A DNA stretch of 6,135 bases from a bacterium (GCA_029565375.1 JAKQOF010000020.1:1-6135), one strand, 5' to 3'; positions 1 to 5,515 are shown, counted from the stretch's first letter. Made by a program: numbers and translations. The notes: generated from the sequence alone by a model not told the origin.

Positions 1-406
1 CGAGTTAGAGGTGATAGCAGCCGACATTCAGGATGACGAGCTTAACATGACAAACTTTTATGGTTGGTCGCTCCGCGAACAAGGACTTGCTCGTATGACA
101 GGAGAGGAAGATAAAACCTTGATGTTAATGAAAGTACCAGACGATGACGCCGCAGGGTCACTTCGTAAAGCACTGGGCGCGTTTGAGGATCAGGCAGTTA
201 ACATTGCTGACTTACACTCAATCAGTGTCCCAGGGTCTGGTAAACGGCGTAAGCAGTTCTTGATTGAGGCTGACAGCGGCTTTAACTCTCTGCAGATGCA
301 ACTTGCGCTCAGGACACTTGGATCGATTGGCTGCAACGCTGATCTGTTGGGTAGTTGGGTTGATACTGCCGCAACTACGCTGGTATTAGACCAAAGTACG
401 GTATAA
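1..406 (+). CDS. pheA: Prephenate dehydratase-like protein, C-terminal part with ACT domain (5' end outside window)
   Basis: The reading frame is open from base 2, so the gene starts upstream and a GTG at 11 is probably not the start. The first visible residues (VIAADIQDD, then N-M-T-N-F) resemble the end of a prephenate dehydratase catalytic domain, where family members carry an N-x-T-R-F motif with a catalytic threonine. The Thr is kept (bases 50-52) but the Arg is Asn. An ACT fold follows from about base 120: AGSLRKALGAFEDQAVNIADLHS, a basic turn, KQFLIEAD, a helix, and a closing LLGSW typical of PheA ACT domains. Prephenate dehydratase converts prephenate to phenylpyruvate in phenylalanine synthesis, and the ACT domain binds Phe for feedback control. 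The usual ESRP Phe-binding motif reads roughly HSIS here, so Phe control may be lost. The catalytic domain is not visible, so another ACT-regulated enzyme remains possible. The gene ends with TAA nine bases before trpS. Confidence 0.65.
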   Translation, partial: ELEVIAADIQDDELNMTNFYGWSLREQGLARMTGEEDKTLMLMKVPDDDAAGSLRKALGAFEDQAVNIADLHSISVPGSGKRRKQFLIEADSGFNSLQMQLALRTLGSIGCNADLLGSWVDTAATTLVLDQSTV

Positions 407-407
407 T
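402..407 (+). promoter_or_regulatory. Putative -10 box for trpS
   Basis: A perfect TATAAT overlaps the stop codon of the preceding gene (GTA TAA T) and sits 8 bases before the trpS ATG. A transcript starting about 7 bases downstream would be almost leaderless. No good -35 lies at 16-18 bp. An alternative is TTGATA at 360-365 with TGG-TATTAG at 381-389 (18 bp spacer), which would give a leader of roughly 20 bases. Read-through from the upstream gene is also likely. Confidence 0.45.
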
Positions 408-415
408 GAAGGGTA

Positions 416-1447
416 ATGAGCAAACCTGTTATCCTCACTGGCATCCGTGCAAATAACGACCTAACAATCGGCAACTATTTTGGTGCGATTTTGCCAATGA
501 TTGACATGGCAAAGACACGTTCAGACGAGTTTCAGATTAATTTGTTTATCCCTGATCTGCACAGCTTTACAACACCAATTGACCACAGCCAACTCTATGA
601 CCAAATTCTGCACAATGCTCGCTTGTTTGTCGCTGCCGGCTTGCCACTTGATAACCCTGATATCTATTTATATCGTCAAAGCTACATCAGCGCACACAGT
701 GAGCTGACATGGATCCTCGACTGCTTTACGGGTATGGGTGAGATGACACGTATGACGCAGTTTAAAGACAAGTCAGGTTCGCTAAACGACGATCGAACAA
801 GTGTCGGTCTGTTTAACTATCCAGTACTGATGGCTGCAGATATTCTCTTGTATGACGCGCAGTACATTCCAGTTGGCGAAGACCAAACACAGCACCTTGA
901 GTTTGCTCGCGATATAGCTGAGCGCTTTAACAACAAGCTCGGTCATACGTTCATGGTACCTGAGCCCGTAAAAGCACAACATGCGTTTTTTGGTAAAGAC
1001 CAAGGCCTGCGTATTAAAGACTTAGTTGACCCGACCAAAAAAATGAGCAAAAGCGATGATTCTGCACGTGGTGTTATCTTTTTGGGTGACGAGCCGTCTG
1101 CTGCAGCCAAAAAAGTCATGGGTGCAACCACTGACGACCTTGCAAGCATCAAGTTTGATCCACAAAACCAGCCGGGTATCAGTAACCTGTTGCAAATCCT
1201 TGCATTACTACAGGGTGTCACCTTGCAGCAAGTACGTGACACATACGAAGGTCAATCGAGCTACGGTGACTTTAAAAAGGTTGTTGCAGACGCTGTAGAA
1301 AGCTTTTTGACTGACTTCCAGCAACGTTTAGCTGCCGTTGACGACACTGCAGTCATTGCAAAGCTTGAACAATCAGAGTCAGCCTTACAGCCAATTGCTG
1401 GTGATACACTGCTTCGTGCACAAAAAGCGGTCGGACTACGACGATAA
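416..1447 (+). CDS. trpS: Tryptophanyl-tRNA synthetase
   Basis: This cytoplasmic class I aminoacyl-tRNA synthetase attaches tryptophan to tRNA-Trp using ATP. The 343-residue protein has normal family length. The HIGH-type signature is TIGN at residues 17-20, within a GIRANNDLTIGNYFGA block matching the bacterial TrpRS N-terminus. The class-specific Trp-pocket segment GLFNYPVLMAADILLY is at 131-146, followed by VGEDQTQHLEFARDIAERFN (153-172). The KMSKS loop is intact at 209-213. ATG 416 gives the expected MSKPVILTG start. An AAGGG lies only 2 bases before it, too close for a standard Shine-Dalgarno, while TATAAT ends 8 bases before it, which favours a leaderless or very short leader. There is no room for a T-box or attenuator leader. 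The stop overlaps the next start as TAATG, implying co-transcription and translational coupling. Confidence 0.97.
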   Translation: MSKPVILTGIRANNDLTIGNYFGAILPMIDMAKTRSDEFQINLFIPDLHSFTTPIDHSQLYDQILHNARLFVAAGLPLDNPDIYLYRQSYISAHSELTWILDCFTGMGEMTRMTQFKDKSGSLNDDRTSVGLFNYPVLMAADILLYDAQYIPVGEDQTQHLEFARDIAERFNNKLGHTFMVPEPVKAQHAFFGKDQGLRIKDLVDPTKKMSKSDDSARGVIFLGDEPSAAAKKVMGATTDDLASIKFDPQNQPGISNLLQILALLQGVTLQQVRDTYEGQSSYGDFKKVVADAVESFLTDFQQRLAAVDDTAVIAKLEQSESALQPIAGDTLLRAQKAVGLRR

Positions 1448-1791
1448 TGAACATCACCGTAAAACACGCAAGCGATATTCCAAAAGAAGATGCGCATGGC
1501 GGATCTGGCTCACGACGTTTGTACATTGACGAAGCGCAAACACCTAGCGGCAACGTACATGGTATGACACACGGATGGTTACCAGCGGGTAAGTCATTTG
1601 ACTGGCATTTACATGATGGTATTGAAGAGATTATGTATGTGATTAAAGGCGAAGGGATAGTTGCGGATCGTGACGGCGAGTATACGTACCAACCCGGTAC
1701 AGTCTGCGTGTTTCCCGCTAACGTTGAGCATATGATCAAAAATAACTCTGAAGATGAGCACGAATTTGTCTTTATAAGGATATTTGTCTAA
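1447..1791 (+). CDS. Small single-domain cupin protein
   Basis: This 114-residue protein is one complete cupin beta-barrel. Motif 1 runs from G48 through H54-x-H56 and E60/E61 to G68, and motif 2 from G84 through P90 and H95 to N99. The likely metal ligands H54, H56, E60 (or E61) and H95 are all present, so a divalent metal site is expected. Small cupins of this type include sugar isomerases, dioxygenases and ligand sensors, and nothing here identifies the substrate. There is no signal peptide, so it should be cytoplasmic. It overlaps trpS by one base (TAATG) and the next gene by one base (TAATG), and has no clear Shine-Dalgarno, so its translation is probably coupled to trpS. The context (tRNA charging and RNA modification) does not reveal its role. 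Confidence 0.88.
   Translation: MNITVKHASDIPKEDAHGGSGSRRLYIDEAQTPSGNVHGMTHGWLPAGKSFDWHLHDGIEEIMYVIKGEGIVADRDGEYTYQPGTVCVFPANVEHMIKNNSEDEHEFVFIRIFV
1776..1780 (+). promoter_or_regulatory. Shine-Dalgarno-like site for the pseudouridine synthase gene
   Basis: AAGGA lies 10 bases before ATG 1791, inside the end of the cupin gene. The spacing is slightly long but usable. It is the best SD match before any start in the window, and it supports the ATG in the TAATG overlap as the true start. Confidence 0.4.
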
Positions 1792-2954
1792 TGGTCAAAG
1801 TATCAAGCAGCGATGTTATCGCGATTTTGCGTAAGTTTGAGGCGGCGGGGGACGAGAATGTGCCTCGACACGTGTCTATGTTGCAGATCACCAATCCTAC
1901 ACCGACAAACACGCTAGTTGGCTTTCGTTTTGCCAAGCGACAATACTATATCTTGTACGACGACACTGCCGAAGACGACGTCGATTTTGTGTTAGATCAA
2001 GTGCACAGTCATAAACAAGATGTTATTGGTGATGTAATTGAGAACCCGAACGACCACTTAACGACCTATGCATTGCCGTACCATGGCAAAGAAGTCTATT
2101 TGTTTGCCGTAAAGTCACCCAAGACACGGCTTGATCTGGAGCTATCAGAACGCTTTCCCGACATATCACGCAGCACATGGCAAAAGCACGTAAAAGCTGG
2201 GCACATTACAGTGAACGGCGAGGTGCAGACATCGCCCAAAGCAGACATCATCAAGTCCGATGCAATTGCCGTTGCTATCCCTGATGCAACCGACTTTAGC
2301 GAAAGTACGCTACCGATTGTATACATTGACGACAATGTCGTGGTTATTAACAAGCCGATTGGCGTGCTGTCACACAGTAAGGGCGCAATGAACGATGAAT
2401 TCACCGTCGCAAGCTTCTTTGCACGCTACAGCACGTATAATGCAGACACAAACCGTCCGGGCATCGTCCACCGCCTTGATCGTGATACAAGCGGTATCAT
2501 GATCGGCGCGCGTAACGCCGAAACCGCAACACTGCTACAAAAGCAATTTGCTGATCGCAAGACAAAAAAAACGTACATGGCAATCGTTGATGGTATCCCG
2601 AAACTCGCTAAAGCCCAGATTGACCTTCCGATCGGTCGTAATCCATCTGCGCCAAGTACCTTCCGTGTTGATGTAAAAGGTAAAGCCGCGCTAACAACCT
2701 ATGAAGTGCTTGCCTCAACCAAAACGAACGCGCTTGTCCGCTTGCAGCCACGAACTGGCCGTACACACCAGTTACGCGTTCATATGAAGTACATCGGGAC
2801 TCCGATTAAAGGCGACAAAGTGTATGGTAAAGAGTCTGACCGCCTGTATCTGCACGCTGCAAGCCTAGAGATTACTATTCCTGAAGGTGACCGACGTACA
2901 TTCGAAGCACCGATTCCGACTGCATTTACCGACATATTTCCCGAGGCAAAATAA
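1791..2954 (+). CDS. RluA-family pseudouridine synthase with S4 domain and extra N-terminal domain
   Basis: The product should isomerise specific uridines to pseudouridine in rRNA or tRNA, in the cytoplasm. It has 387 residues, longer than the roughly 300-325 usual for RluC/RluD-type enzymes. An S4 RNA-binding domain lies at about 111-164 (TRLDLELSERFPDISRSTWQKHV followed by GHITVNGE; short excerpts only). The catalytic domain starts near 175: YIDDNVVVINKPIGVLSH (178-195), the active-site motif HRLDRDTSG at 227-235 with D230 as the catalytic Asp, KKTYMAIVDG (259-268), and the conserved RTGRTHQLRVHM at 321-332. Residues 1-108 match no domain I recognise and account for the extra length. They look globular (mixed helix/strand, acidic near 57-65). 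The exact target (RluC, RluD or RluA type) cannot be assigned from sequence alone. The gene is coupled to the cupin gene by TAATG and followed two bases later by holB. Confidence 0.93.
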   Translation: MVKVSSSDVIAILRKFEAAGDENVPRHVSMLQITNPTPTNTLVGFRFAKRQYYILYDDTAEDDVDFVLDQVHSHKQDVIGDVIENPNDHLTTYALPYHGKEVYLFAVKSPKTRLDLELSERFPDISRSTWQKHVKAGHITVNGEVQTSPKADIIKSDAIAVAIPDATDFSESTLPIVYIDDNVVVINKPIGVLSHSKGAMNDEFTVASFFARYSTYNADTNRPGIVHRLDRDTSGIMIGARNAETATLLQKQFADRKTKKTYMAIVDGIPKLAKAQIDLPIGRNPSAPSTFRVDVKGKAALTTYEVLASTKTNALVRLQPRTGRTHQLRVHMKYIGTPIKGDKVYGKESDRLYLHAASLEITIPEGDRRTFEAPIPTAFTDIFPEAK

Positions 2955-2956
2955 CC

Positions 2957-3787
2957 ATGACTCAGCCACTTATTCATCCAACCAGCGAACTCACCCTGAC
3001 GCATTTATTACGTGATATGCCCCAATCATTGCTGCTGACTGGCGCCGTGGGAGTAGGTCTTGGAACAGTTGCTGACTACATAGCCCACCAAGTTAGCAAT
3101 GAAGTGATTACGGTATTGCCTGAAAAGGACGAGAAAGTCGATATCGACAAAGGCACAATCAGCGTTGATAGTATCCGCCGTTTGTACATGCAGACGCGAA
3201 CAAAACAAACGGGCAACAGAGTAATTGTGATTGATTATGCCGAACGAATGGCTCACACTGCACAGAATGCCTTTTTAAAGCTGCTAGAAGAGCCTGGAGA
3301 GGGAACGTACTTTATTCTTGCGACACATACACCGTCAAAGCTTCTGCCTACAATTACGTCACGTACTCAAGATCTGGAATTACGACTGTTAACGCGTGCA
3401 CAGACTGATACGTTACTGGATAAGTTGCATATCACTGATGCACAAAAGCGAACGCAACTGCTTTTTATGGCTGATGGACGGCCAGCTGAACTAACACGTT
3501 TGGTATCAAATGAGGAGTACTTTGAGACACGCTCAGCCATTGTCCGTGACGCACGCGACCTTTTGCAAGCGCCAACCTATAAAAAACTAGTCGTCGCACA
3601 CAAGTACAAAGACGACCGTGAGGGCGCACTGTTGCTTCTTACGGACGCTGCCAGCATTTTGCGCAAAAGTATCAGTGCAAAACCACAAGAAAGCTTAATT
3701 GCTCAGATTGACAGTTTGTTATACGCGCACAAACAAATCCAAGCAAACGGCAACATCCGCCTCTGTCTAGCGCGGCTTGTGGTATAA
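2957..3787 (+). CDS. holB: DNA polymerase III delta' subunit (clamp-loader AAA+ protein)
   Basis: Delta' is a fixed subunit of the clamp loader, which places the beta sliding clamp on primed DNA. Of 276 residues, 22-44 form the P-loop region (LLLTGAVGVGLGT), where the Walker A lysine is replaced by Leu35, so ATP binding is unlikely, as in well-studied delta' subunits. Walker B-like VIVIDYAERM is at 89-98. The family hallmark AQNAFLKLLEEP is at 102-113, followed by TYFILATHTPSKLLPTITSR (117-136). The SRC arginine-finger motif is SRT (135-137). No cysteine cluster lies between Walker A and B, so the zinc module usual in delta' and gamma/tau is missing. The C-terminal helical half is divergent. 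The start ATG 2957 has GAGG 10 bases upstream, and the gap to the previous gene is two bases. A divergent DnaX-like AAA+ protein is the main alternative, but the missing lysine favours delta'. Confidence 0.85.
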   Translation: MTQPLIHPTSELTLTHLLRDMPQSLLLTGAVGVGLGTVADYIAHQVSNEVITVLPEKDEKVDIDKGTISVDSIRRLYMQTRTKQTGNRVIVIDYAERMAHTAQNAFLKLLEEPGEGTYFILATHTPSKLLPTITSRTQDLELRLLTRAQTDTLLDKLHITDAQKRTQLLFMADGRPAELTRLVSNEEYFETRSAIVRDARDLLQAPTYKKLVVAHKYKDDREGALLLLTDAASILRKSISAKPQESLIAQIDSLLYAHKQIQANGNIRLCLARLVV

Positions 3788-3788
3788 T
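3780..3788 (+). promoter_or_regulatory. Extended -10 promoter for the TPR gene
   Basis: TGG-TATAAT is an extended -10 element with a perfect hexamer (3783-3788). It contains the TAA stop codon of holB and ends 11 bases before the TPR start codon. No clear -35 is seen at 16-18 bp, which extended -10 promoters can tolerate. The expected transcript leader is only about 4 bases. Confidence 0.55.
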
Positions 3789-3799
3789 ACTTTGTATAC

Positions 3800-4453
3800 A
3801 TGTTAGGCCTTATCATCATTGCAATTCTGGGTACGTGGGCGATTGTGCAACGACAAACAATCGAGGAAGTCGCGACTGACTTACCCTCTAAATTATCTGA
3901 AAAACTAGACCAATTATGGACTATTGCGCAGGAATCGCTGCTTGATCGCAAGTACTTACGCGCTGAAAAGGCACTACTGACTATTCTTCGTGTCGACGAA
4001 CGCAACGCCAGCGCGTACAACCGTTTAGGTATTTTGTATGCAAAACAACAGGCGTTTAAGGATGCTATTGAGTGTTTTGAGATTGCACAGTCGTTAGAGC
4101 CAAGCGCAAGCAGCCTTCATAACGTCGGCCTTATTTATTACGAGACAGAAAATTATGACAAGGCTGCGCTAGCCTTTGAACAGGCACTTGCCATTGATGG
4201 TGAACTAGCCTCACGTCATATTGCGTATGCAAAGGTACAAGAGAAGCTGAACAACGCAAAGAAGATGATTGAAGCGTTAGAAAGGGCCGTAGAACTAGAT
4301 CCTATTCCTCAAACACTGAACATTCTTGCCGACGCATACGAACGCACAGGTCAGGTAGAACTGGCAAATAAGTTACGTGCAAAATCAGCGAAAATGATTA
4401 TTCCGCAAATAACGGCAAGGCGCGTTAAGCAGCCTCGTCGCGTGGTAATGTAG
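3800..4453 (+). CDS. Membrane-anchored tetratricopeptide repeat (TPR) protein
   Basis: The 217-residue protein starts with a short hydrophobic helix (LGLIIIAILGTWAIV, residues 2-16), probably a membrane anchor with the rest in the cytoplasm. A linker with predicted helix (20-38) follows. About five TPR units run from 40 to 199: 40-68, 69-102, 103-135, 136-169 and 170-199. The middle ones are the most typical, for example the A-x-Y-N-R-L-G pattern at 72-77 and YDKAALAFEQALAID at 119-133. The C-terminus is basic (ARRVKQPRRVV), suggesting contact with nucleic acid or phospholipid. TPRs mediate protein-protein contacts, and no partner or enzymatic domain is visible. ATG 3800 is supported by the anchor beginning at residue 2 and by the promoter just upstream. 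The gene ends with TAG, five bases from the convergent gene on the other strand. Confidence 0.85.
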   Translation: MLGLIIIAILGTWAIVQRQTIEEVATDLPSKLSEKLDQLWTIAQESLLDRKYLRAEKALLTILRVDERNASAYNRLGILYAKQQAFKDAIECFEIAQSLEPSASSLHNVGLIYYETENYDKAALAFEQALAIDGELASRHIAYAKVQEKLNNAKKMIEALERAVELDPIPQTLNILADAYERTGQVELANKLRAKSAKMIIPQITARRVKQPRRVVM

Positions 4454-4470
4454 AAATACTATAAATTTCT
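4452..4470. terminator. Weak A/T hairpin between convergent genes
   Basis: AGAAAT (4452-4457) and ATTTCT (4465-4470) can pair around a seven-base loop, at the junction of the TPR gene and the convergent minus-strand gene. The stem is only 6 bp and A/T-rich with no long T-run, so it is a poor intrinsic terminator. It is listed because no other terminator candidate lies at this convergent junction. Confidence 0.2.
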
Positions 4471-4689
4471 GTTGCGTAGAGCAATGTCAGCGGCTCTGCG
4501 AACTGTTGATGGGCTACCATCTTCACCTTTGAGTGAGTCCTCGATGTCCTGTAACTCTACTTGCGTTGGTTTGTGTGGCTTATCAACAGATGGGCGGCGT
4601 ACATATAATGATGCAGCGATATCTTCTCGTTCTTCTTGTGTTGGAGTGTGGGCCTCTGAGCCGGTTGGTGTAAATTGTTGTTCTGTCAT
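4459..4689 (-). CDS. Small acidic hypothetical protein with internal repeat
   Basis: I do not recognise this 76-residue protein. It is hydrophilic, without cysteine, membrane segment or signal peptide. It contains two copies of an H-x-P-T-Q-x-E-x-x-D-I-x-x-S-L motif, at residues 14-28 and 39-53, exactly 25 residues apart and identical at nine of 15 positions. The C-terminus (TVRRAADIALRNRNL) is basic and may be a worn third copy. ATG 4689 is chosen over an upstream TTG at 4713 because the TTG extension runs through the putative promoter. The opposite-strand frame over the same bases gives a Ser/Cys-rich sequence typical of a shadow, so the minus strand is preferred. The gene lies 27 bases downstream of the 128-codon gene and could share its transcript. 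It converges with the TPR gene. Confidence 0.65.
   Translation of the reverse strand: MTEQQFTPTGSEAHTPTQEEREDIAASLYVRRPSVDKPHKPTQVELQDIEDSLKGEDGSPSTVRRAADIALRNRNL
4531..4650 (-). repeat. 25-residue tandem repeat inside the 76-residue protein
   Basis: The copies are encoded at 4606-4650 (residues 14-28) and 4531-4575 (residues 39-53). Conserved positions are H, P, T, Q, E, D, I, S and L at the same spacing in each. Each unit looks like a short amphipathic helix capped by P-T-Q. This suggests an internal duplication of a small binding motif. Confidence 0.6.
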
Positions 4690-4703
4690 ATGTACAAGGT
4701 AGC

Positions 4704-4712
4704 ATAGTACCA
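4704..4712 (-). promoter_or_regulatory. Possible extended -10 element for the 76-residue gene
   Basis: On the minus strand TGG-TACTAT matches four of six -10 positions and has the extended TGn, ending 14 bases before ATG 4689. It lies in the 27-base gap after the 128-codon gene. No -35 is evident. Co-transcription from upstream is an alternative. Confidence 0.3.
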
Positions 4713-4716
4713 AGAG

Positions 4717-5103
4717 CTATTCAACATCAGGCGATTCGAAAGACAAGTCAATGCCGCCTCTTGGCATGGCACTAAAGTGACCAGTAATGTGATCAATGCG
4801 AATATGCTCCGTACTAATTCGTTTACGAATTGTTACAGGGGATACGAATACTTTTACGAGTTCATCAGGGTGTGCAACACCGACACTGACTAATGATCCG
4901 TTGAGCTTACGTGGGCGTGGCGCCCTTCTGTTTTGAAGAAAGTCATTACCGACCAGGCGAAGATTCATCATCTCTGCCGATACAGGGGGTACATTGTCGT
5001 GACTTGCTGACGATAGAGCGATGCCGGCAAGTAGTTGCCGACGATCTTCTTCAGTGAAAATTAATTCAAGACGTTTATTCGGAATATCAAATTTTGTGTC
5101 CAT
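4717..5103 (-). CDS. Hypothetical protein, 128 residues
   Basis: I do not recognise this protein. From ATG 5103 it begins MDTKFDIPNKRLELIFTEED, then a helical segment (about 18-33, RRQLLAGIALSSA), a basic stretch around 58-66 (NRRAPRPRK), and a probably beta-rich C-terminal half (68-122) with alternating hydrophobic residues such as GSLVSVGVAHPDELVKVFVS and HIRIDHITGHFSA. It has no cysteine and no catalytic motif I can name. A longer start at 5166 would add 21 hydrophobic residues resembling a membrane helix, but those bases overlap the tRNA terminator hairpin and the promoter, and a -10 box ends 10 bases before ATG 5103, so the short form is preferred. The gene ends with TAG, followed 27 bases later by the 76-residue gene on the same strand. 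Confidence 0.7.
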   Translation of the reverse strand: MDTKFDIPNKRLELIFTEEDRRQLLAGIALSSASHDNVPPVSAEMMNLRLVGNDFLQNRRAPRPRKLNGSLVSVGVAHPDELVKVFVSPVTIRKRISTEHIRIDHITGHFSAMPRGGIDLSFESPDVE

Positions 5104-5113
5104 ACAAAGCACT

Positions 5114-5142
5114 ATTATCAGATACAAGAGGTCCAAATGCAA
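5114..5142 (-). promoter_or_regulatory. Promoter for the 128-residue gene
   Basis: On the minus strand TTGCAT (5142-5137), a 17-bp spacer and GATAAT (5119-5114, five of six) form a plausible sigma70-type promoter. The -10 ends 10 bases before ATG 5103, so the leader would be about 4 bases. It lies just downstream of the tRNA terminator, giving the gene its own start. Confidence 0.5.
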
Positions 5143-5148
5143 GCATAA

Positions 5149-5190
5149 CCAAATAAATAAACTCATCTTTCGATGAGCGTATTTATTTGG
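5149..5190 (-). terminator. Intrinsic terminator of the tRNA cluster
   Basis: Read on the minus strand, CTCATC and GATGAG (6 bp) enclose a GAAA tetraloop and are followed by TTTATTTATTT. The A-rich bases before the hairpin pair with this T-rich tail, extending the structure by a further 11-bp arm (5180-5190 with 5149-5159) after a 2x2 mismatch. The outer arm begins at the encoded CCA of tRNA-Tyr. The structure is nearly symmetric and could also stop plus-strand transcripts. Confidence 0.8.
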
Positions 5191-5272
5191 TGCTGGAAGT
5201 AGGACTCGAACCTACGAAGCCTTACGGCAGAAGATTTACAGTCTTCCGTGATTGCCACTACACGATTCCAGC
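5188..5272 (-). tRNA. tRNA-Tyr (anticodon GTA)
   Basis: An 85-base cloverleaf includes an encoded CCA. The acceptor stem is GCTGGAA/TTCCAGC with discriminator A, the anticodon stem GAAGA/TCTTC holds loop CTGTAAA (anticodon GTA), and the T arm is GTAGG-TTCGAGT-CCTAC. The 14-base variable arm contains a GCC/GGC stem, the class II form typical of bacterial tRNA-Tyr. It reads UAU and UAC codons. It is the last gene of the cluster, three bases after tRNA-Thr(TGT), and its 3' end runs straight into the terminator. Confidence 0.96.
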
Positions 5273-5275
5273 ATG

Positions 5276-5352
5276 TGGAGCCGCTTTACGGACTCGAACC
5301 GTAGACCTGCTGTTTACAAACCAGCTGCTCTAACCAACTGAGCTAAAGCGGC
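5276..5352 (-). tRNA. tRNA-Thr (anticodon TGT)
   Basis: A 77-base cloverleaf includes CCA. The acceptor stem is GCCGCTT/AAGCGGC with discriminator T, the D arm is GCTC...GAGC, and the T arm is TACGG-TTCGAGT-CCGTA. The anticodon loop TTTGTAA gives anticodon TGT (threonine, ACA and wobble codons). The anticodon stem GCTGG/ACAGC has a G31-A39 mismatch next to the loop, while the other four pairs are intact. It is three bases upstream of tRNA-Tyr, so the two are surely co-transcribed. This UGU-Thr/GUA-Tyr pairing also occurs in E. coli (thrU-tyrU). Confidence 0.94.
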
Positions 5353-5390
5353 ATCATATACTGGCGTGTTACTGCCGAAGTACCTGACTT

Positions 5391-5419
5391 ATTCTATCTG
5401 ATAACAGTAGTGTAATCAA
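5391..5419 (-). promoter_or_regulatory. Promoter of the tRNA-Thr(TGT)/tRNA-Tyr pair
   Basis: On the minus strand TTGATT (5419-5414), a 17-bp spacer and TAGAAT (5396-5391, five of six) lie in the 75-base gap between the two tRNA-Thr genes. A start near 5384 would give a leader of about 30 bases before tRNA-Thr(TGT). This suggests the pair can be made independently of tRNA-Thr(GGT). Confidence 0.65.
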
Positions 5420-5427
5420 GACCTATA

Positions 5428-5503
5428 TGGAGCCACGACTGGGATTTGAACCCAGGACCTCATCCTTACCATGGATGCGCTCTACCAACTGAGCTATCGC
5501 GGC
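5428..5503 (-). tRNA. tRNA-Thr (anticodon GGT)
   Basis: A complete 76-base cloverleaf includes CCA. The acceptor stem is GCCGCGA/TCGTGGC with one G-T pair (4-69) and discriminator T. The anticodon stem CATCC/GGATG encloses loop ATGGTAA (anticodon GGT, reading ACC and ACU), and the T arm is CTGGG-TTCAAAT-CCCAG. It is the first tRNA of the minus-strand group, 75 bases before tRNA-Thr(TGT), and divergent from yajQ. No terminator is apparent after it, so some read-through into the next tRNAs is likely. Confidence 0.96.
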
Positions 5504-5515
5504 ACACTCTGGTAG

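Noticed and set aside
360..416. T-box or attenuator leader before trpS
   Set aside because: Only nine bases separate the genes and no leader hairpins or T-box sequence are present.
1353..1739. 128-codon minus-strand frame over the trpS end and cupin
   Set aside because: It is antisense to two well-supported genes and has no recognisable features.
2096..2404. 102-codon minus-strand frame in the pseudouridine synthase gene
   Set aside because: Antisense to the S4 and catalytic region; Ser/Thr/Met-rich shadow.
4472..4702. 76-codon plus-strand frame opposite the small repeat protein
   Set aside because: Its product is Ser/Cys-rich without domain logic, while the minus strand gives an acidic, repeat-containing protein ending just before the convergent gene.
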